A stretch of DNA of 64,000 nucleotides. Source: Gerris lacustris. Its lineage: Eukaryota > Arthropoda > Insecta > Hemiptera > Gerridae. A program made the position numbers and the translations under genes. Positions within the stretch are counted from its first letter, which is position 1. Each line of letters begins with the position of its first letter. The notes under the pieces are model-generated. The model did no database searches. It worked only from the letters and a program-made list of their open reading frames with translations, and was not told the DNA's origin. Location of the stretch: contig OX578286.1 of NCBI GenBank assembly GCA_951217055.1, positions 35,558,345 through 35,622,344 on the forward strand. The letters run 5' to 3'. This document shows, in pieces, positions 1 through 11,557 of this stretch.

Positions 1-989
1 GTTATTCAAACAGATTCTGCATATTTAACAGCATATTTTGGGTTGTTCGAGCATATCTATCGAGCATAAAACAGGTGGTTTTTGAGCATATCTGGAGATT
101 TTATCGAGCATATCGATCCGAGCCCTAATTATAAATGTATCACTTCACTACACAAAAACTTCTGTTTGTATCATGTTGAAATTTCACATGCCTGTTTCAA
201 TTGTACTTAAGACGATTTACATGAAGTTTCTAAAATCATTACATTAGAACGTAAGATATTGGTAAAAACATTGTTTTCTCTATTTCAAATGTTTAGGTCC
301 GCTTTAATAGTTTTATTAAGAAATTGATTTTGTAAAAAAATGTTTGACTCATCGAATAGGTGATGATAGAAATTTTTTTCCGTCCTGAAATTCCAATTAT
401 ACATTTAAAGATCAATTTTACGTGAGTGTTATACGCTATCTCTTGGATGGATAACGCTGTCTAACGAACTTAGCCTGAGCATTAGTAAAAGAAACATGTA
501 AACCAAATTTCAACAAAATCGGTTAAGTTTTATTCACATTATCGTCAGACACAAAAACGTTACTGACAGACAGATAAATGGGATTCATCATTCATAAAAC
601 GAACTTTCATCAAAAAAAGACAAACTTAAGCCCATAATAGTCTGTAATAATAAGGTTATACTGCATACACTCTTAGCAGTTAATCAGGTAGCAGTCTGAG
701 GTTCTACTGTATACACTTAAAGCAGTTAATCAGGTGGCAGTCAGAGGTTCTACTGTATAAACTTTTAGCAGTAAATCAGATGGCAGTCTGAGGTTCTACT
801 GTATACACTTATAGCAGTCAATCAAGGTGGCAGTCTCAAAAAAGTTTTACAGAATCTTGAAACCACTTATATTTATTACTAAAATATCATAGAAAGCTGT
901 ATGGCTGTACTTTCCTTCTATCTTACATTAAGTAATTTTTATTCTAGCAACATGCAGAGTATCAATTAAACCTATTTGTTGGGTTTTAC
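1..989. repeat. cueball intron 5 (part): dispersed repeat copy and 46-bp tandem repeat
   Basis: Positions about 245-600 are a diverged copy of the repeat at 4230-4640. They share 'aaaacattgtttt', 'ttggatggataac', 'aaatttc.acaaaatcg' and a 'cagacaga' tail in the same order. Positions 659-838 hold nearly four copies of a 46-bp unit built around 'gcagttaatcagg' and 'ggttctactgtata'. Nothing coding was seen. Confidence 0.6.
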
Positions 990-1240
990 CTGTTGCTTAA
1001 GGTGTATGATATTCGAGCAAGCGACAGGGTCGAGCTTTGTATCTTGCCTCATGGCAACAAGACCCGAAGGCGCCGATTCCTTGTACTTTTTGACTAGAAT
1101 AGGTTTTACGTCGCTGGACCCTCCCAGCTCAAGACTCCACACAGCCTCGAGAAACCTGTCGGTCCAATATAGTTTCTCTCCCGGCACTACAGCAACCGAT
1201 ATCGGCTGCTGACGACTAGATTTCACCAATATCTCCCTAC
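990..1240 (-). CDS. cue: cueball, coding exon 5 (last visible YWTD blade; gene continues off the left edge)
   Basis: Acceptor attttag|GT and donor CAACAG|GTAAAA (phase 1 in, phase 0 out) bound residues 227-310. Visible are 'REILVKS', 'QPISVAVVPGEKLYWTDR' (blade motif at 250-254) and 'AVWSLE', matching the fly stretch that precedes its EGF-like modules. The tail 'SGLVAMRQDTKLDPVACSN' contains the Cys expected at the entry to an EGF-like domain. The five coding exons sum to 930 nt, exactly 310 codons. Drosophila cueball is roughly twice this length, so the EGF-like, transmembrane and cytoplasmic parts should lie left of position 1. Confidence 0.88.
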
Positions 1241-2406
1241 CTAAAATAAAAATAAAAATCGGCTAAATATACATAGTAAAAAAAAACATGTCCAATTGGA
1301 TGACCATTTACATTTATTACTGCGATGTCATAGAAAGCTGTGTGGCTGTACTGTCCTTCAGTCTTAAATTAAATAATTTCTTTCCAAGTTTTTCTGCAGA
1401 ACTGATTGGTATTGTAGAAGCCATAAAATCCATATAAGTATTGATAGAAACCATGATTTGTAAGTTTTTCAGACGATCTAAGTGCGCTCAAACAATAATC
1501 TTATTATAAAACACTTTCATATTGTAAAAGGTACTTTTTTACTTAAGCACCCTCCTATGTCCCTTTGTCTTAATAGTTATTTAGACAAAGGAACATATAC
1601 AGAGTAGTATATATTCCTTAGAATATATACTATTTTGCCTGGCAAAACTTCACCTTAATATAAAATTTTGTATACTTTCCTACATAATATACAAGTCAGT
1701 ATTTGAGAAAACTTTATTATGGTGTATAATGTATAGCAAACAGGTATCCAATGCAAAAAAAAACAAAAAAAAAAAAAAAAACAGGGCTACTAAAGGTCGA
1801 TCAAGAAGTCATGGAAATCTGAGGAGTGCGCTAGTGTCGTTGTTTTGGTGTCATGTATAGTCAGTTTTTAATAACATAGACCACTGTCAAAAAACACAGT
1901 GTTGTTCTTTTGTTATTAATAATTTTATTTTTGATAACTTCTTATTTTTTAAATATTTTTTGCAACAAGAAACACTGTACCTGATAAGAAATCACTAATA
2001 ATATACGATAATATCTTTATATTATTATTTATTGATTATTCATAATAATATTCTTTAAATCTAAATCTATTTTCTTCTCTCTTAATCTATTTTTTTCTTC
2101 CTCTTTATTTCTGAGTTTGATTTGGATTTAGGACAGTTGTGACTATAATTCGTACTGTATAAAAACAAACGAAACAGGAAACCTAACAGATAAACCTTCC
2201 TTTCCTTGGAAACCTTCCTGTTGTTATTCGTGAGATTTGACATAACTGTGCATGCCATACAATCTAGATATGGGTATTGTCTTAGCACCCGACTGTACTG
2301 ACTTCGGTAATACTCGGAAGTTCATGACTTCTTGGTCGACCTTTAGTATACCAAACTCATGACTTAAGTGCTTAATGTAAAAATTTACAATAACATTTTT
2401 TTTTAC
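1241..2406. other. cueball intron 4: AT-rich, no feature recognised
   Basis: Very AT-rich sequence with a poly-A stretch near 1757-1781 and TTATTA-rich runs near 1910-2090. Small open frames on the minus strand lack a start context and homology. Nothing else can be supported. Confidence 0.5.
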
Positions 2407-2612
2407 CAGTGCCATCAAATCGAATTCGTTCGATCGTGAAGGAATAACCAGAGCCTTCGTCAGCCCAGTAGAGGAACCCGTCTCCTTGTGAGAATGTAAG
2501 AGTCAGCGGCTGGAAGAGTCCAGTATCTACCAGAACATGTCGTTCAGCACCGTCCAGATCTGACATTTCTATACTCGGTACTGTCACGTTGCAGTTACTC
2601 CAATACAACTTC
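2407..2612 (-). CDS. cue: cueball, coding exon 4 (two YWTD blades)
   Basis: The exon follows a tgacag|G acceptor and ends CACTG|GTAAAA (phase 2 in, phase 1 out). It encodes residues 158-227. The joined frame reads Arg-Lys-Leu-Tyr-Trp-Ser-Asn with an N-glycosylation sequon 'NVT' (166-168), then 'IEMSDLDGAERHVLV' and a second blade motif 'LYWADEG' (205-211), then 'IERIRFDGTG'. 'RRKLYW(T/S)N.NVT.P..E...LDG' is nearly identical in arrangement to Drosophila cueball, which makes the orthology call firm. Confidence 0.9.
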
Positions 2613-2744
2613 CTGTCACAATATAAACACATTATTATCACATAAGTTGTTCAGATAAGAGATGAAGTCAATTAAAATTAGGAATTAATAACAAGAATAA
2701 GTGAAGCGGCATCCACCTGGATTACCACCTGTGTTATAAGTGCC

Positions 2745-3206
2745 ATATTATTTGGCTGATAGAGGGACACATAGACCTCGTGTCCTCACTACATGGTTGT
2801 ATAAGCCATTTGGCAGGCCCAAGCCCCTCTAACTAAGTTACTTTCCTACTTAAAGCTTTAGGAGACTAGATTTCTTCAAGCTTCTTCCAAGCTTCAGCTG
2901 CTTTTTCAAAGAGATAACTTTGTGGGTGTTACACCTAGGATAATGTTTACAAGGGCTTTTTGATCTTTTGTAATACAATTTTCATCAGATTGGGTCATTA
3001 AGTTATTAACGTAGCCCCAGAGTCCTTGGTGGACAAGTACCATTTGCTTATGGAGTTTCAGGTGTTATAGTTTGTTTGATTTAATTTTTCAATGTTGTAA
3101 GTACTTAATAAACAGCTTGGTTATCCGGTGAAATCCTTGCCATGGAGGGGTTGAAGTTCGACGTTTCTCTTCCACTGCTGGAAGCATCTTCAGGGGTGTG
3201 TAGGTT
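2745..3206. repeat. fragments of two interspersed repeats in cueball intron 3
   Basis: About 2798-2835 shares 'gtataagcc.tttgg.agg' with 40633-40665, the 3' body of a tRNA-related SINE. About 3110-3206 matches 24768-24863 over about 95 bp: 'aaacagcttggtt' then 'ccggtgaaatcc', 'ttccactgctggaagcatct' and 'tcagggg'. Both matches are read directly; the class of the second repeat is unknown. Confidence 0.55.
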
Positions 3207-3264
3207 TACAAACAAATAAACAAAAATTTATATACAAAGTGTTCAATTAAGGAAAGATACTGAC

Positions 3265-3451
3265 CTGCGACATGAATCGACAGCTATACCATGAGGAACT
3301 TGTGCAGTGAAGGAATGTATTAGCTGAGTTTCAGTCGACTTGTCCTCTATAGGTAGTGTCGACCTGAGAATAGTTCCCTGTCGACCCGTAGTCCAGAATA
3401 CTGCTTGCTCCACTACGTCATACGCTACCCCACCCACTGTCCTGCTTGCTT
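3265..3451 (-). CDS. cue: cueball, coding exon 3 (YWTD blade)
   Basis: Acceptor gtatag|AA and donor CGCAG|GTCAGT bound the exon (phase 1 in, phase 2 out), which encodes residues 96-158. It contains 'TVGGVAYD' (100-107), the blade motif 'VFWTTG' (113-118), and 'PHGIAVDSCR' (148-157). These line up with 'VGGLAYDP', 'LFWSD' and 'DGVAVDVCR' of fly cueball, a strong family signature because the Cys-Arg immediately precedes the next YWTD motif. Confidence 0.88.
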
Positions 3452-4229
3452 CTATACAAACAACATGATGGTAAATAGATAAGCCTTGGTAGAATAACAA
3501 AAATCACCAACATTTGTTTTATTGTAGTAAAACAGACTTTTAATCACAAGATGTCATCATCAGAACACCAGAGAATGCAGTAAGGTAGAATTAGGAGTCA
3601 GCATACATGGCTAGACAAAGCTGTAAACATAACAGTAAGCTTTGATCAGTACCAGCTGCCTCAGTAAATGAATTTGAATTAGACTGAAGAGTTAAATTTA
3701 CAGCTGTGAACTCTAGAGTTCAAGTTCTACCTGATTTCTTTCTGATGCTGATGATGACAGCTTCCTTTCAGGTAATAATTTTGCACACCATGAGACATGA
3801 AAGTATTAGTAAAGGAAGATTAGACTAGGCGTGGGAGGTTCCCTTACCTTGGACAGTTGCCCCCAGCTCCTACCCCCAATTCCAGAGTGGGAGGAAATTT
3901 CTGCGTCAATTCTAATTGTCCCAGCGGAGCCTGGCAAAATTATCTTCAGAACCAGAACCCTAAGCTTCCCACCTTTACCTGTCAGTTTTTATCTGTGGCA
4001 ACATTATCTTCAGAACAACCTTCCCACCTTCACTAGCTATTTATCATATCAGTTTTATCAGCAATAGTTGATTTAAGTGTCCAAGGAAAGGGAACTTCAT
4101 CTACTAGAAAAGGTAAAGTTATACTAGGTAAACTACTACTATACAAGGTAAAGGTTTTTTTCTTCAAGATGCTATATCCCCAGCCCCAGCTAAATATATC
4201 ATCAGCTTTCATGTTCTAGTCCAGGGCCT

Positions 4230-4640
4230 TCATAGAAAAGATATTGTTAAAAACATCGTTTTCTTTTATTCAAACGTTTAGCTATTTGCTATTTTAGCTA
4301 GTGATGTTGCTGTTGGTTTTACTAAAAAAAAAAAAAAAGTTTGAAGTATTGAATAAATGTTAGCAGAACCTTTTCCCATCCTAAAATTCCAATTTTTAAA
4401 TTTTATGCTCGCATTTACATGAGCGTTGCAAGCGAACACTTGGATGGATAACACTGTCCAACAAACTTATTCTAAGCATTGGAAAAAGGAGCATGTATAC
4501 CAAATTTCTACAAAATCGATTAACTTCTACTCTAGTTATCATCGCATGCTTAAACATTACAGACAGACATACAAACAAGCATCCAGGAAGCATATTTTGT
4601 TGAATGTTAGAAGCTCGTTGTGGTCGCTTCAATTATTGAT
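4230..4640. repeat. second copy of the dispersed repeat seen at 245-600
   Basis: It lies in cueball intron 2 and shares order and wording with 245-600, including 'cttggatggataac', 'accaaatttctacaaaatcg' and 'acagacagac'. Such 'aaatttcatcaaaatcggt...cagacaga' tails are common at the 3' end of insect LINE/SINE families, so a retroposon tail is the likeliest identity. Confidence 0.5.
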
Positions 4641-4814
4641 ATAAGAATGTTTTCCAGTAGAATTCGCTTTTCAAGTGTTTCCCAGGTATTATCTATATAG
4701 TTGTTCGAGAGATTGTAATTGATAGCATTTCCTTTATTAACCTACGAGTTCTGAAGTAGTCTTCCCCTGTTTTTCTTGATACGAAATTGCAGATAATAAA
4801 CAAGGAGTACTAAC

Positions 4815-5036
4815 TGGGTACGATGGGTCTGAAAGAGTCTAGCCCTGTAGAGTGCAGACTGAGACTGAAGATAGTGGAATTAGATGGCTTGGAGTCTGCA
4901 AGAAAGAGCTGACCAGTAAGGGAATCCAGAGCGAGGACGTCTGCCCTGCCAGCACTTGGACCCAAACCCATAGACCTGACTGTACTACCTTCCGAGTCCA
5001 GAGCCTCCACCCGGTCACCCAGGCACACCGACAACT
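4815..5036 (-). CDS. cue: cueball, coding exon 2 (first beta-propeller blades)
   Basis: The exon follows a pyrimidine-rich acceptor (tttag|AG) and ends at A|GTTAGT. It carries phase 1 in and phase 1 out and encodes residues 22-95. The sequence has the form of a divergent LDLR class B blade: 'VEALDSEG' near residues 31-38 and the YWTD-equivalent 'LFLAD' at 65-69, followed by 'STIFSLSLHS'. Drosophila cueball has the same order: LDQEG-like strand, 'IYFND'-like motif, 'SIFSL'. The frame runs into an in-frame stop just past the donor, as expected for intron sequence. Confidence 0.85.
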
Positions 5037-5072
5037 CTAAACATAAAAAAAAATCATTAATAAATATATTAC

Positions 5073-5285
5073 GGAACTTCTTCAGATTGTTACTAAAGTA
5101 AAAATCTGAAGAAGGAGCACGGAATGTTCTTCTTTAGACTGTTACTCTCCTTATAAAAACTGAAGTGTTATATTCCTTTGTCCCAAAGTACATTGAACCA
5201 AACATCCCTTTGTCTTAATAGTTATTTAGTCGAAGTCATTTACATTTTAAAAAATCATAGAGGAGTAACAATCTAAAGAAGTACC
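5073..5285. mobile_element. short TIR element, family A copy 1
   Basis: Termini are ggaacttcttcag...gaagtacc. It is flanked by tatattac (5065-5072) and aatattac (5286-5293), a 7/8 match for an 8-bp target-site duplication. The internal words 'caaagg', 'taaacatccctttgtcttaa' and 'tatttagtc' are shared by all family copies. No coding capacity; non-autonomous. Confidence 0.75.
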
Positions 5286-6464
5286 AATATTACTATTAAT
5301 ACCACTATAAGATATCAAATCTAAATACCACTGACTCACTCACTCCCTTATCATGATATCTCTGGAACCATTGGACCAAGATGGCGGCCATTATATACAA
5401 AATTTAAGATAAAATATGGATGACTTATTTATCTTCTACAAAGGAATAATTGGTGCGAATTTTAGCACAATCGGCGAAATAGTTCAGAAATTATTACAGT
5501 TAGGTTAAGTTAAAGTTTCAAAGTTCAAAAGTGAATATTTTCAATATGGCGCCTGATATCAAAACGAAATTCAGTGTAAATGTTTGCCTTATAAAGACGT
5601 ATAATCGGTGAAAATTTCAGCTCAATCGAAAATATTGAAGAGATTTTACGAATTTTTGAAATTTTCGCTGACTCAGCAAAATGGATTAATAGTGTCACAA
5701 ATTTCTGAATTTCCAGGCAGCACAACTAAATGTAAGGACAGATTTTTGTACCAAGTTTCAAGTCTGCAGCATAAAAACTGTGGAAGTTATGCGTGACACA
5801 GACAGACTGACATCCAGCTTAAAACCATTTAAATGGTCTTAAAGACATCCAAAACGGATAAATCCGCTGAAACCTCGGTTTCGGATTTTTTTGGGTGAAA
5901 ACAATACTTTTCCTATATACCTTTGGAGAAGGTGAGGAAAAGTGAAAATAAGTTTAACCCCTTGATTTTAAAGGTTGGCATGACGCTTCATCTGCAGGAT
6001 AACCCGTATAATTGGCATTCACCACTTAACTTAAGTAGGTACCCATTTAAATGGTGATAGTGGGTGAACTAACACCGAGTGTGGGGGCATGTCGGACTTG
6101 GGAATCCAACTGGAACCTTCTGCTTACAAAGCATGAATGTACATAATACATAATTATGCACTTGAGAAAGTTTGTCGTATTATGCGGTATGTTGACATTG
6201 AATATAATTCCTGCCGGAATTTTCGCTTGTTCATTGAATCATTGGTAAAATTTTGAGTTCTATAGTGATTTGGATCTAGTGACAAAACAAGTTTAAAGGC
6301 CCATATGTACAAGAATAGCAATCAATATTTAACACAACCATATCAATTAGACTGGTCACATGATAAATTCATGATTTTTTCGACTACAATTGAAACCAAA
6401 TAACGCAATATTCGAAACAATTGATAAAGACGATGGACTAACAACTAATTGACAAAGAACAAGC

Positions 6465-6545
6465 GTCGCAGGCCTTGACACCCGCCCCGCAGACTCTCAC
6501 GCCGCCGTCCACACGACGTCATGCGTTTAACAAGCTTCGCCTTTT
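6465..6545. promoter_or_regulatory. GC/CpG-rich patch with CRE-like and TATA-like words
   Basis: A short CpG-rich island stands out in AT-rich intron 1. It holds 'gacgtcatgcg' (ATF/CREB-like TGACGTCA variant), followed on the plus strand by 'ttttttataattt'-like sequence. No repeat copy was noticed elsewhere in the window. It could be an intronic enhancer, an alternative promoter or an old transposon end. Confidence 0.2.
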
Positions 6546-6900
6546 TATAATTTAATGTTCGTCACCAGCAAACGTCTTCACTATAATAACCCAAAAATCG
6601 AATCACCCAAACCAATTATAATAATTTAGCCAAATTAAATACACAAAAAATAGGGAAATTACTATAAGTTTGAGAAATTGACACGGTTTTTTAGATAACA
6701 ACTTTAAGTTGTTTGTACCATATCAACAAAACAACAAAGTCCTCATCGAAAAGGGGTGAGCAAAGAGAAAAGAGGGCTAGTACTAAACATTTTTGGATCA
6801 ATTTTTTTGTTGTTGTTTAATTAGAAAAAATGTAGGTTATCGCATAATACCTCCCTACTTATATCAACTAAATATATTGGCTTACAATTCAATTGCAGTG

Positions 6901-7114
6901 ACTATATGCCATTATACTTTGTAAATCTGACAGCTCAGATTGGCCAACCTATTTGAGGGAAAAAATGAAACCACTAGGAGGTTATCCAGTGATATTTTTG
7001 TTAGTTTAGTTACCCCAACCTACCACCCGCCAAAATATCGAGCTCGCTACCCTTCCGATTTTTTCGATTTTCCCGCGCTGTGAGAATAACCAAGTATAAT
7101 GGCATGAGTATAGT
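6901..7114. mobile_element. small TIR element (about 215 bp)
   Basis: The ends are inverted repeats: 'actata' then 'tgccattatactt' on the left, and 'aagtataatggca' then 'tatagt' on the right. The inner word 'cagattggccaacct' and 'gagggaaaaaat' recur at 63839-63870, so a related element sits at the right edge of the window. No clear target duplication. Confidence 0.5.
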
Positions 7115-7426
7115 CTGGTTGTGATACCTGTCTAATACTGGTCCCAGATTCACAAAAGCGACGGCAAATGAAGCCAGGGTATCTTTTTCTCTTCATCGTT
7201 ACATTTAAGGCATAATAGAGTTAGGGAAACTCCGCAGATGTCCACAGATGTTTACCTTGCCAAATAACCGACTCGTGGGTCTTTAGCCAAGGAACAACCG
7301 ATCTCTTGGATAGGTTCAAGCAATGGTCCGGTACGAGATAATGGCGATCCCGAATGAAACGAGGAATTACGAGCATTGTAATGACATATATCCCTTCCAA
7401 ATTTCATAAATATTCAGCGACTGTAG

Positions 7427-7522
7427 TACTATGGCCACGTTCACAGGATGGGAGAGGACCACCCTGTCCAAAGAGTTTTCCAAACCCAGTCATGGGGCGT
7501 TGGGACGAGAGTCAGAGACTTA
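7427..7522 (+). pseudogene. non-LTR retrotransposon reverse transcriptase 3' fragment (left half)
   Basis: The frame starting at 7427 reads YGHVHRMGEDHPVQRVFQ, like the 'GHV.RM....' block just past the RT domain of insect LINEs. It is interrupted at 7522 by a Harbinger-like element and resumes in the same frame at 7902. The upstream part is decayed. Confidence 0.5.
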
Positions 7523-7898
7523 AGCAGCCCCTACACGATCAAGCTGCTTGATCAAAACATCGCGTCAAGCAATGGATCGTCTAGGAACCCGTTTGATGGA
7601 AAGTTTGAATGAGTCAAGCGGCTTGACGGAGCGCTTGATAGTCTAGATCAATTTTGATCAAGTATTCCGTCAATCACCTGCTCGACACCCCAAATCCTGA
7701 TTCGAAACCATGGTATCTACACAATACTGATTTATTACAGTCCAGGAGGAGCAGTTCACTAGTCGAAAACTCCGCTACAAATGAGTGTTGATGAAAAGAT
7801 TGATGGGATGCTTGATGCACCCCAAGGCGGCTTGAAGATCGTGTCAATCAGCTTGACGCGATAATTTGATCAAGCGGCTTGTTCGTGTAGGGGATGCT
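7523..7898. mobile_element. PIF/Harbinger-like MITE
   Basis: Terminal inverted repeats are AGCAGCCCCTACACGATCAAG (left) and, reading inward from the right, AGCATCCCCTACACGAACAAG. The flanks are TTA on both sides (7520-7522 and 7899-7901), the 3-bp duplication typical of PIF/Harbinger. The interior has more 'gcttgatcaa' palindromes and no transposase. Removing the element and one TTA restores a continuous LINE frame, which supports the boundaries. Confidence 0.72.
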
Positions 7899-7901
7899 TT
7901 A

Positions 7902-8006
7902 GAGCTTGGTGATCGGATAGAGTGGAGGAGAACATCCGGCAGGCGGGATTTTGCGACCAAGGGCTACAGAGTCTATTGCACCAATGGAAGAAGAAGAAGA
8001 AATTAG
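7902..8006 (+). pseudogene. non-LTR retrotransposon 3' fragment (right half, stop at 8004-8006)
   Basis: In the same frame as 7427-7522 it reads ELGDRIEWRRTSGRRDF, then a Gly/Arg tail and a stop. 'D R . . W R R' near the C terminus followed by a basic tail is common in LINE RT proteins. Confidence 0.5.
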
Positions 8007-9224
8007 CGATATCAATGATAACTTTTATAACCTGTAACCTATACTATTCATAAAAATACTTCCCATTTCAGTTCTCATAACTCAGAACTGGCTAAAATTT
8101 TTCCCTGTTAGTCGGCATCGAGCATTTGTTCTAGCTCTTTCTATGCTCTCCGTAATACCCATGTGGCGCTACAATTTAAACACTCTTCATAAGATATGTC
8201 ACTAGGAAAATTTGTTCGCTTACGCTTTATCACACTTTTTATGTCACTCAATTCTCTTTCTACCCTTTTAACAACGCACTGTGAGCTAGCCTATCTCATG
8301 ATGTACCACTCTATTTCACATTAATTTTAAATCTGGCAACAAAATGATGTCACTCGAGTGTCTCTAAGGTATTATTTGTTACCACAGTTGCGTCACTCAC
8401 ACCACCCTGGTGCTCTTATAAATAACCACACAAACACAAAGACATAACCACACAGGTATTTATTCTAATGTCTTTGCCAATGTGAGTATATGAAGGTTTT
8501 TTTCCCTGATAATATGAATGGTTAGTTCACTAATCTAACTCCGCACCTTATCAAACATTAAAAAAAAATATTTTATTTCATTCCCTTATCATTATTTCTA
8601 TAGCTAAATAGCCTGATAATACCTTAGTTTTTCAATACGAAGCAATTTCCACCGCATAAATTTGGTTTTTATTAATACATATAACAAGAGTCGCTATCAA
8701 AACACGTATAAGTGTGAGTAAAAATTAACAATACCTAGTGTTAGTGTGTTAGGTAATACCAAGAAATTTTTACAGAAAGAAAAACACAACAGACACAATC
8801 GTTCTTTAAGTATTGTGAAAATAAAAAAAAACTTATGAAATAAAAAAGTGATAAAGATTTGTCAATACCTATACTACATAGGTGAAAATTATGCAGTCAA
8901 TTTGGAAGCTAGGTTTATTTTATCCTAGAATGTGGCTTCTGGGTCGAGCAACAAGGAAATTCATTGTCAATAAAATGAATGCGTCACAAAACCACTCCAC
9001 TATCAGCCACTTCAACTTGGTTCTACCCACATTTTATGCAAACTTCTCATAGTAAATAAAATCCAATGAAAGTAGTCTGCAAATTAGTGTGGCACATAGC
9101 TTCCTCCCGTCTTATCACGTACTTTATTGATTTGAATGCTTTTACAAGCCATTATTGTCCAATTTGTTTAATTGTTCCCCCCGTTTTTTTTAAATCTGTC
9201 AAAATTGATTGAATTTTTTACATG

Positions 9225-9700
9225 AGTTAAAGTATCAATTTAGCAAAAGTTAAAGAGCGCAGACGGTTCAAATTAATCTGGCGCTAGCTGCGGGTTACTT
9301 TTGACAAACCATAAAAGTTTCATACAAATCAGATAAGTACTTTTGAAGCTATAGGTATAAATAAATGTATGTTTATGCGCATTTTGAAGAGAAACAAATG
9401 GGCGCAGAAGGTTGAAACTTATATGGGACCAACAATGAGCTAATTATGACCTACCATACAAATTTCATTAAAATCGGACATGTAGATTTTATGATATGTT
9501 GGACCGACAGACAGAGACGGAACCAAAAATGTTCCATGATTTCTGAAACGGATTTCTGTCTTGGAATTTTTGAAATATTTTCGTTCTTCAGAAAGATCAC
9601 ATAGCTTCCGTTACCTTCGGTAAGATCGGAAGCAAAAAAGATTGCGAACATGTTTAAGAAAAAATGGGCAATCAAAGGTGAAATCAATATGGGACCAAAA
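9225..9700. repeat. dispersed repeat family C, copy 1
   Basis: Shares 'gggcgcagaaggttgaaa', 'tatgggaccaacaatgagc', 'acaaatttcattaaaatcgg' and 'acggatttctgtcttg' with 13610-13960. It shares the first three, slightly changed, with both arms of the 48388-49643 foldback element. Confidence 0.6.
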
Positions 9701-9983
9701 ATGGGCTAATTGTGATCTATTATCTAAATTCTATCAAAAGTGTACGATTGTATTTTAAGACTTGTTGGTTCACATAAATGTTCCAACAGACAGACTCGAA
9801 AGAATGACAGATTGACACGATGATTACACTATCAATAAGCTTGAAAACAAAAATTATAACTTTTTTGTAGAAATAAACTAACAATATAGATTGGGCCTGT
9901 TTTAACAATTTTAGTCCTTCGATGATTACAAACTAAGACCATTTCTAGTAAGAATTACGTTTGATAGATTATTTTATCTAACC

Positions 9984-10345
9984 AGATACAGTGTCAGTGT
10001 GAGATATGGGATAGGATGACTATGGGAAGAGAGGTAGGAATAGATTGACGAAAGATACCAGAGACAGTGTCAGTGTGAGATATGGGATAGGATGACGATG
10101 GGAAGAGAGATAGGAATAGATTGACGTAAGATACCAGATACAGTGTCAGTGTAATATGGGATAGGATGACGATGGGAAGAGAGGTAGGAATAGATTGACG
10201 TAAGATACCAGATACAGTGTCAGTGTAATATGGGATAGGATGACGATGGGAAGAGAGGTAGGAATAGATTGACGAAAGATACCAGATACAGTGTCAGTGT
10301 AATATGGGATAGGATGACGATGGGAAGAGAGGAGGAATAGATTGA
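9984..10345. repeat. 74-bp tandem repeat, about 5 copies
   Basis: The unit runs from 'ataccagatacagtgtcagt' through 'gggataggatgac' to 'aatagattgacg'. Successive unit starts, for example 10205 and 10279, are 74 bp apart. From 10345 to about 10680 it degrades into a looser 'gatatgggatatagtgagat' pattern. Minus-strand open frames here are repeat artefacts. Confidence 0.8.
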
Positions 10346-10679
10346 CGTAAGATTCGAGACAAGACATGAGATATGGGATAAGGTATGACATGACATGAGA
10401 TCTGGGATAAGGTAGCGTCATAAGAAATATGGGATACTGTGAGATAGGAAGCGTGATTTAAGTCGGATATGGGATATAGTGAGATATTAAGCGTGATATA
10501 AAGTAAAATATAGGATATAGTGAGATAAGAAGCATGATATAAAGTCAAATATGTTTTATAGTAAGAGAGGTAAATGAATGAAGAGGTGAGACTAGTAGTG
10601 GGATAGATTGCGTGATACGTAGGATAGAGTGATAGTGAGATAGGAAGCGTGATATAAGTGATAGCGATAGAGGGGGTGG

Positions 10680-10850
10680 TATGGAGCGAGAGAGCGGTGC
10701 TTGGCCGGGTGTTGATTGCAGATCGACCCGCTTGTGTGTACGTGACCAGCCCCACGCAGCCACTACACCACCACGTGTGCCTCCCTCTAGAACTCTAGAC
10801 TTAAAGAACAGCTGACTCCTACCCGGCTCCCGGCATCAGCCTTCTGTTAG
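10680..10850. promoter_or_regulatory. GC-rich, apparently single-copy patch in intron 1
   Basis: Immediately after the tandem repeat the composition shifts to GC-rich, with 'accaccacgtgtgcc' (CACGTG-type E-box), 'aacagctgactcc' and 'cccggctcccggc'. No second copy was noticed in the window. It is a candidate enhancer or an old exon; no open frame supports coding. Confidence 0.2.
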
Positions 10851-11303
10851 AGCAATTATGGAACTTAAGCATCGTGGCATCATATATTCTAGCATAGCTA
10901 ATAGCTACGTGCTACGTCGTACATAGCCAAACTATCCTCCCATTACTAAATCAAAATGGCAGCCAAATCTATAATATCCAGGTAGTTTTGGCTGAAAATG
11001 AAAGTCCTAGTTAAGGACATGAACATTTTCATTTAATAAGAGCTAGCGCCCAGAAGAGGAAATTTGACTAATTTAAAGGTTTCCTGGTTCGAAAACCGGC
11101 AGACAGATACATTTTTATCATTCTTCAAGTTTTAGTTTTGGGTGCCGTCAAAACTTTGATAATTCTCTGAAGATAGCAACGTTAAGGAAATTTCGGAGAG
11201 TAGGGTTAAACACGATCAAACAAAGAAAAGGCGTAGTTTTAATGATTTTACACCAGTCAAATGAATTCAGATGATTAAAATGGAAAGAACGCATAAAATA
11301 GAA

Positions 11304-11557
11304 GGTTCTTCTTTAAATTGTTACTCCCCCCCCCCCCCCCAATAATTTTTTTACAATATAAATGACTTTGACTAAATAACTATTAAGACAAAGGGATGTT
11401 TAGTCCAATGTACTTTGGGACAAAGGAATATCTCACTTCTGATTTTATAAGGGGAGTAACAGTCTAAAGAAGAACATTCCATACTCCTTGTTTAGATTGT
11501 TACTCCCCTTCTGTTATTTTTTTCTTTATAAGGGGAGTTATTATCTAAAGAAGTGTC
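11304..11557. mobile_element. short TIR element, family A copy 2
   Basis: Begins ggttcttctttaaattg and ends aagaagtgtc. Flanks are aaatagaa (left) and aaaaagaa (right), a 7/8 match. A C-tract has expanded just inside the left terminus. The internal repeat of the terminal motif gives the usual four-arm layout (left TIR, inner inverted motif, inner direct motif, right TIR). Confidence 0.72.

Noticed and set aside
7354..7551. Plus-strand 65-aa frame
   Set aside because: It is a different frame from the LINE-like reading and crosses the Harbinger-like boundary.
10146..10755. Minus-strand Ser/Tyr/Ile/Leu-rich frame of 153 aa
   Set aside because: Falls on the 74-bp and degenerate tandem repeats; low-complexity composition and no family match.
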